From NCBI GenBank assembly GCA_021816565.1, contig JAKAXN010000173.1, positions 1 to 9,227 of the forward strand: a DNA stretch of 9,227 nucleotides. Direction: 5' to 3'. The stretch is from Actinomycetes bacterium (GTDB lineage Bacteria > Actinomycetota > Acidimicrobiia > Acidimicrobiales > Palsa-688). How positions within the stretch are numbered: the stretch's first letter is position 1; every line of letters starts with the position of its first letter. The notes beneath the pieces are model-generated. The model was given only the letters and a program-made list of their open reading frames with translations, did no database searches and had not been told where the DNA came from. The translations under genes and the position numbers were made by a program. Shown here in pieces: positions 6,234 through 9,227 of the stretch.

Positions 6234-6974
6234 CTACCTCCGGGGTAACCGCAGGGTGTAGCCCACGCCCCGGACGGTGTGGATCAGCGGGGTCTCACCC
6301 TCGTCGATCTTGTGGCGCAGGTAGCTGATGTAGGTCTCGAGGACGCTGGCGTTGCCGGAGAACGTGTACTCCCATACGTGCTCGAGGATCTGCTCCCGGG
6401 TGAGGACCCGGCGGGCGTTCAGCAGCAGGTAGCGCAGGAGCTTGTACTCGGTGGGGGTCAGCTCGACGAGCCGGCCGTTGCGCCACACATCGCGGCTGTC
6501 CTCGTCGAGGACCAGGTCGGCGAACGACAGGCGCCGCTCGCCCGGACCCGACCCGCCGGTGCGGCGCAGCACCGCTTTGACCCTCTCGACCAGCTCCTCG
6601 ATGCTGAACGGCTTCGTGACGTAGTCGTCGCTGCCGAGACGCAGGCCCTCCACCTTGTCGGCGGTGGCATCCCGGGCGGTCAGGAAGATGATGGGGACGT
6701 GGCTTCCGGCGCCCTCGGCGGAGCGGATGCGGCGGGCCACCTCGAAGCCGTCGAGGTCGGGGAGCATGACGTCGAGCACGATGAGGTCGGGGCGCCGGCC
6801 GGCCGCGGCGAGCAGGGCGGCCCGGCCGGAGGCGGCTCGTTCGACGTCGAAGCCGTTGTACCCGAGAGCCATGGCCACCAGCTCGGTGATGTGGTCCTCG
6901 TCGTCTACGACCAGGACGCGGGCGTCGGATGCGGGCGGGTTCACCGGTGCACCCGAGGGTAGCGAAACGGTCAT
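6234..6974 (-). CDS. OmpR/PhoB-family response regulator
   Basis: The 246-residue protein has a receiver domain (about 18-135) and a winged-helix DNA-binding domain (about 147-245). Receiver landmarks are the acidic pair Asp24-Asp25, phospho-accepting Asp68 in LIVLDVMLPDLDG, Thr99 in FLTARD and Lys121 in YVTKPFS. The effector domain shows ELTPTEYKLLRYLLLN and the recognition region SVLETYISYLRHKID followed by the wing TVRGVGYTLR. The first 17 residues are an unstructured-looking Pro/Ser leader; a weak AAGG 7 nt before the ATG supports this start. It is encoded first in an operon with its kinase. A GACC/GGTC palindromic cluster just upstream is a candidate autoregulatory site. It resembles TrcR/TcrX-type regulators, but orthology cannot be settled here. 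Confidence 0.94.
   Translation of the reverse strand: MTVSLPSGAPVNPPASDARVLVVDDEDHITELVAMALGYNGFDVERAASGRAALLAAAGRRPDLIVLDVMLPDLDGFEVARRIRSAEGAGSHVPIIFLTARDATADKVEGLRLGSDDYVTKPFSIEELVERVKAVLRRTGGSGPGERRLSFADLVLDEDSRDVWRNGRLVELTPTEYKLLRYLLLNARRVLTREQILEHVWEYTFSGNASVLETYISYLRHKIDEGETPLIHTVRGVGYTLRLPRR
6237..6241 (-). promoter_or_regulatory. Shine-Dalgarno of the kinase gene, abutting the regulator stop codon
   Basis: On the minus strand the sequence reads GGAGG directly followed by the regulator's TAG stop. It is 9 nt before the TTG start of the kinase. This fixes the otherwise doubtful TTG start and implies translational coupling. Confidence 0.6.
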
Positions 6975-6985
6975 ACGAACACCTT

Positions 6986-7004
6986 GACCGGCCGGTCTGT
7001 GACC
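6986..7004. promoter_or_regulatory. Candidate operator upstream of the response regulator gene
   Basis: The plus strand reads GACCGGCCGGTC, a 12-bp perfect palindrome (6986-6997), then TGT and a third GACC half-site (7001-7004). It lies 12-30 bp upstream of the regulator ATG, a likely promoter-proximal location. OmpR-family proteins more often bind direct repeats, so the binder could be another factor. No convincing -10 hexamer was found nearby. Confidence 0.35.
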
Positions 7005-7034
7005 AGGTTGAGGGGTTCCTGGGATTTCCCTTGG

Positions 7035-7062
7035 AAAAAAAGGGGCCGGCCCGGTGCCGGGC
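7035..7062 (-). terminator. Probable intrinsic terminator of the four-Cys protein gene
   Basis: Directly after the stop of the 7063-7314 gene, the minus strand can form a GC hairpin. The alternatives are a 5-bp stem with 4-nt loop at 7049-7062, or a 5-bp stem with 5-nt loop at 7046-7060. A run of seven T residues follows (7035-7041), the longest homopolymer of A/T in this GC-rich window. The run begins 4-7 nt after the stem, slightly further than ideal. It separates this gene from the two-component operon on the same strand. Confidence 0.5.
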
Positions 7063-7314
7063 TCAGCCTCTCTTGCGGCGGGGCTTGCGGCGCTTCTCGG
7101 GGGGCAGGGCGTTGAGAGCGTCGGCAGTGTTGGTCATGCGGGTGGCGGGGGCCTGGGTCCAGCCGGCGCCCGAGAGGGAGCGGCCCTCGAAGAACAGGCA
7201 GTCGTCGGGGCAGGCGAACGGCTCGGCGTTGACCGACAGGCGGCACCGCTGTACCGACTCCCCGGTGGGCGTGCTCCGCTGGAGGTAGTGCCGGCAGTCC
7301 TCTCTCACGCCCAT
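7063..7314 (-). CDS. Small four-cysteine protein with basic tail, function unknown
   Basis: The 83-residue product has four cysteines, Cys7, Cys24, Cys35 and Cys39, in the blocks EDCRHYLQR, VQRCRLS and ACPDDCLFF. Such spacing could bind a zinc ion or an Fe-S cluster; this is inference. The C-terminal 11 residues are almost entirely Lys and Arg (KRRKPRRKRG), suggesting contact with nucleic acid or ribosomes. There is no signal peptide. The ATG at 7314 was chosen over a longer in-frame start at 7431, because the longer form would run through the divergent gene's start and add an Arg/Ser-rich leader. A -10-like CAAGAT sits 6 nt upstream of this ATG and a terminator-like hairpin follows the stop. 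I do not recognise a named family. Confidence 0.65.
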   Translation of the reverse strand: MGVREDCRHYLQRSTPTGESVQRCRLSVNAEPFACPDDCLFFEGRSLSGAGWTQAPATRMTNTADALNALPPEKRRKPRRKRG

Positions 7315-7320
7315 CCCCCC

Positions 7321-7326
7321 ATCTTG
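7321..7326 (-). promoter_or_regulatory. Putative -10 of the four-Cys protein gene (leaderless)
   Basis: The minus strand reads CAAGAT, then six G residues, then the ATG at 7314. The layout is the same as upstream of alaX: a one-mismatch -10, six Gs, then the start codon. It implies a leaderless transcript, although the G-run may also serve as a weak ribosome-binding site. Confidence 0.4.
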
Positions 7327-7365
7327 GCACCGACTCCGGTTTCGGCAGGTGCGCCCCCGCCCCCG

Positions 7366-7371
7366 TACAGT
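7366..7371 (+). promoter_or_regulatory. Putative -10 of the FAD oxidoreductase gene (leaderless)
   Basis: TACAGT matches TANNNT and ends 7 nt before the ATG at 7379. There is no Shine-Dalgarno in the intervening CTTCCGG. This supports the internal ATG over the longer ORF start at 7349. Confidence 0.5.
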
Positions 7372-7378
7372 CTTCCGG

Positions 7379-8713
7379 ATGGGAAGACGACTACTGGTGG
7401 TCGGCGGGGACACGGCCGGGATGTCCGCCACGGTCCAGGCCCGGCGGCTGATGCCGGACCTCGAGATCGTGGTGATCGAGCGGGGGGCGTGGACCAGCTA
7501 CTCGGCCTGCGGCATCCCGTACCTGGCCTCGGGTGCGGTCCACGCCGCTGAGGACCTGGTGGTGCGCCGGCCGGAGGATTTCCGCTCCATGCGGATCGAC
7601 GTGCGCACCGGCCACGAGGTGGTGGCCGTCGACCTGGAGGCCCGCCGGGCCGAGGTGCACAATCTGACCCACGGCCGGTCGTTCCACCTGGGTTTCGACT
7701 TCCTGCTCCTGGCCACCGGGTCCCGGCCGGACCGGCCGGACTCCGCCGGATTCGACCTGCCCCACGTGCACGGCGTGAGCACCCTCGATGACGCCACGAC
7801 CCTCATGCGCCGGGCCCGGGAGCACCGATCCGAGAAGGTGGTGGTGGTCGGCAGCAGCCTGCGGGGCCTGGAGATGGCCGAGGCGTTCCGGGCCCGCGGC
7901 GCGGCGGTGACGGTGCTCGAGGCCGGACCCGAGATGCTGCCGCTGCTCGACGCCGACCTGGCCGGCCAGGTCGCCCGGGCCGTGCGGGAGGCCGGCATCA
8001 CCGTCGAGACCGGCGTGGCCGCCCTGTCGGTGTCCGAGGACCGGGTGGAGACCGGCGCCGACCCGGTGCCCGCCGATCTGGTCATCGTCGCTTCGGGCGT
8101 GGTCCCCAACAGCGAGCTCGGCGCCGGGGCCGGCCTGGGCACCGGTGAGGCCGGGGCGCTGGTCGTCGACCGCCGGCAGCGGACCACCGGGGAGGGGGTG
8201 TGGGCGGCCGGTGACTGCTGCCAGAGCGTGCACCGGGTGACCGGCGGCCCCACCTATCAGCCGCTCGGCGCGGTGGCGGCCCGGCAGGGCCGGGTGGCCG
8301 GCATCAACCTGGGGGGCGGCTACGCCACCTTCCCCGGCGTGCTCGGGACCGCCGTCGGCCGGGTGGGAGGCCTCGAGATCGGCCGGAGCGGCCTGAGCCT
8401 GGCCGAAGCGGAGCAGGCCGGGTTCTCGGCTGTCGCCTCGACCGTCGAATCGTCCACCGCCGACCGCTTCCTGGCCGAGTCGCGACCCACGTCGGTCCGG
8501 TTGGTGGCCGAGCGGGGCAGCGGCCGGCTGCTCGGCGTGCAGTCGGTGGGCGGACCGGGCTCGGCCAAGCGGGTGGACGTGGTGGCTGCCGCTCTGGTGG
8601 GCGGTCTGACCGTGGAGGACCTGATCGGGCTGGATCTCGGTTACGCCCCGCCCGTGTCCACCGTCTGGGATCCCCTGCAGGCCGCGGCCCGGGATCTCCT
8701 CGGCGGGCTGTAG
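7379..8713 (+). CDS. FAD/NAD(P)-dependent oxidoreductase, CoA-disulfide reductase-like
   Basis: The 444-residue protein belongs to the pyridine nucleotide-disulfide oxidoreductases of the CoA-disulfide reductase/NADH oxidase branch, which use a single active-site cysteine with FAD and NAD(P)H. The FAD-binding start is LLVVGGDTAGMSA. Active-site Cys44 lies in SYSACGIPY, the branch hallmark. ATG-type motif LLATGSRP (110-117), NAD-site VVVVGSSLRGLEMAE (154-168) and the FAD-binding VWAAGDCC (274-281) follow, then a dimerisation domain ending YAPPVSTVWDP (422-432). Two departures stand out: the NAD loop is GSSLRG rather than a Gly-rich GGGYIG-like loop, and the double-Tyr block usual near residue 361 is replaced by ADRFLAESRP. 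Substrate could be a low-molecular-weight disulfide, persulfide or oxygen. The gene has its own leaderless-type promoter. Confidence 0.88.
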   Translation: MGRRLLVVGGDTAGMSATVQARRLMPDLEIVVIERGAWTSYSACGIPYLASGAVHAAEDLVVRRPEDFRSMRIDVRTGHEVVAVDLEARRAEVHNLTHGRSFHLGFDFLLLATGSRPDRPDSAGFDLPHVHGVSTLDDATTLMRRAREHRSEKVVVVGSSLRGLEMAEAFRARGAAVTVLEAGPEMLPLLDADLAGQVARAVREAGITVETGVAALSVSEDRVETGADPVPADLVIVASGVVPNSELGAGAGLGTGEAGALVVDRRQRTTGEGVWAAGDCCQSVHRVTGGPTYQPLGAVAARQGRVAGINLGGGYATFPGVLGTAVGRVGGLEIGRSGLSLAEAEQAGFSAVASTVESSTADRFLAESRPTSVRLVAERGSGRLLGVQSVGGPGSAKRVDVVAAALVGGLTVEDLIGLDLGYAPPVSTVWDPLQAAARDLLGGL

Positions 8714-8722
8714 CCCGGCGGG

Positions 8723-8744
8723 GCCGCGCTGGGGCCGGCGCGGC
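8723..8744. terminator. GC hairpin between the oxidoreductase and Nudix genes
   Basis: A 7-bp perfect stem, GCCGCGC (8723-8729) with GCGCGGC (8738-8744), encloses an 8-nt loop. It starts 10 nt after the oxidoreductase stop and ends 2 nt before the -10 of the next gene. No T-run follows. It may aid termination of the upstream gene or be an operator in the -35 region of the Nudix promoter. Confidence 0.3.
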
Positions 8745-8746
8745 AC

Positions 8747-8752
8747 TAGTCT
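8747..8752 (+). promoter_or_regulatory. Putative -10 of the Nudix gene (leaderless)
   Basis: TAGTCT matches TANNNT and ends exactly 7 nt before the ATG at 8760, the same spacing as for hemQ and the oxidoreductase gene. No Shine-Dalgarno is present between them. Confidence 0.45.
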
Positions 8753-8759
8753 CGTTCCG

Positions 8760-9227
8760 ATGCCAGGCAGGCCCGTCAACGACATGGACCTGGTCCGTTG
8801 GAGCGAGGCTCTGGCCGGGATCGCCCGCACCGGACTGGCCTTCACCGAGAGCCTCTACGAGCGGGAGCGCTTCGAGGAGGTGCTCAAGGTCGCGGCCGAC
8901 ATCCGGGTGGCGTCGGGCCACGACGAGGGTCGCTTCGACGAGGACGCGGTGGTCGCCGGCTGGCTCGACAGCGTCGACGCCGGAGTCGCCGGATACGTCA
9001 CCCCGAAGGTGGCCGTCGGCGCCATAGTCGGCAACGACCGGGAGGAGCTCCTGCTCATCCAGCGGGGGGACTCCGGCGTGTGGCTGTACCCGACCGGCTG
9101 GGCCGACATCGGCTACTCCCCGGCGGAGGTCGTGGTCAAGGAGGTGGAGGAGGAGGCGGGCATCGTCGTCGAGCCGGTCCGGCTGGTCGCGGTGTTCGAC
9201 GGGCTGCGGTTGGGGGCCCGGGGCTTG
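8760..9227 (+). CDS. Nudix hydrolase with N-terminal helical domain (3' end outside window)
   Basis: The visible 156 residues comprise an N-terminal helical region (about 8-75), like the extra domain found before some Nudix hydrolases (nucleoside diphosphate-X hydrolase N-terminal type), then the start of the Nudix fold (from about 80). The Nudix box runs from Gly113 to Ile135 (GWADIGYSPAEVVVKEVEEE and onward AGI). The metal-binding core KEVEEEAG (127-134) is present, with Lys127 in place of the usual Arg. Tyr119 occupies the first conserved Glu position of the box. The family hydrolyses nucleoside diphosphates linked to another moiety, such as ADP-ribose; substrate cannot be set. The open frame reaches the window edge without a stop. 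The ATG at 8760 has a -10-like box 7 nt upstream and no Shine-Dalgarno. Confidence 0.85.
   Translation, partial: MPGRPVNDMDLVRWSEALAGIARTGLAFTESLYERERFEEVLKVAADIRVASGHDEGRFDEDAVVAGWLDSVDAGVAGYVTPKVAVGAIVGNDREELLLIQRGDSGVWLYPTGWADIGYSPAEVVVKEVEEEAGIVVEPVRLVAVFDGLRLGARGL

Noticed and set aside
4824..6248. 474-codon forward open frame opposite the histidine kinase
   Set aside because: Low-complexity Gly/Gln/Val/Arg translation with no motif; the minus strand has all kinase boxes.
6222..6991. GGTCAAGGTG present near the kinase start and, inverted, upstream of the regulator
   Set aside because: Only two 10-bp copies about 750 bp apart in different contexts (one inside the kinase start); likely coincidence.
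7324..7329. TTGGCA as a -35 for the oxidoreductase promoter
   Set aside because: It lies 36 bp from the -10 box, too far for a normal spacer.
7315..7431. Longer start for the four-Cys protein
   Set aside because: It would overlap the divergent oxidoreductase start and add an Arg/Ser-rich leader; the ATG at 7314 has a promoter-like box just upstream.
7391..8845. 484-codon reverse open frame opposite the FAD oxidoreductase
   Set aside because: His/Gly/Gln-rich shadow; it runs through both a confident gene and the next promoter region.

Overview
This is a 9.2 kb stretch of very GC-rich DNA, with almost every third codon position G or C. GTG and TTG starts occur, and several transcription-unit-first genes look leaderless. 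Together with an actinobacterial-type coproheme decarboxylase (HemQ/ChdC) and OmpR/HAMP-kinase signalling genes, this suggests a member of the Actinomycetota, possibly a deep-branching class such as Acidimicrobiia. That placement is an inference from composition and gene style only. I see no rRNA, tRNA, CRISPR array, insertion sequence or phage gene; this is chromosomal housekeeping and accessory sequence.

Layout, left to right. (1) The tail of an unidentified forward gene (about 2-91) is followed by hemQ (102-788, +), the last enzyme of the coproporphyrin-dependent haem pathway. (2) gadB (882-2273, -), a glutamate decarboxylase, converges on hemQ across a 93-bp GC-palindrome-rich gap and carries a C-terminal His pair like the pH-lock residue of E. 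coli GadB. No GABA antiporter gene is nearby. (3) A divergent forward operon (2408-4735) has four genes joined by successive 4-bp stop/start overlaps (ATGA, GTGA, TTGA): an AlaX-type alanyl-tRNA editing hydrolase, a LarE-type ATP-dependent sacrificial sulfur transferase, a stand-alone NIL domain protein and an unrecognised 154-residue protein. (4) A reverse-strand two-component operon has the response regulator (6234-6974) upstream of its histidine kinase (4686-6227). The kinase 3' end overlaps the 3' end of operon 3 by 50 bp. (5) A reverse-strand gene (7063-7314) encodes an 83-residue protein with four cysteines and a strongly basic tail, with a terminator-like hairpin plus T-run behind it. 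(6) Divergent from it by 64 bp is an FAD/NAD(P)-dependent oxidoreductase of the CoA-disulfide reductase family (7379-8713, +). (7) The 5' part of a Nudix hydrolase with an extra N-terminal domain (8760 to the window edge, +).

The points most worth following are: the AlaX-LarE-NIL-unknown operon, which looks like a sulfur-handling module without the LarB/LarC partners in view and with an unusual Asp in the AlaX metal-site motif; the small four-Cys basic protein divergent from a disulfide-reductase-type flavoprotein that lacks parts of the family signature; and a repeated promoter architecture in which a -10 hexamer sits exactly 6 or 7 nt before the start codon of five genes, implying leaderless mRNAs. 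None of the genes is clearly a novel defence or mobile system.
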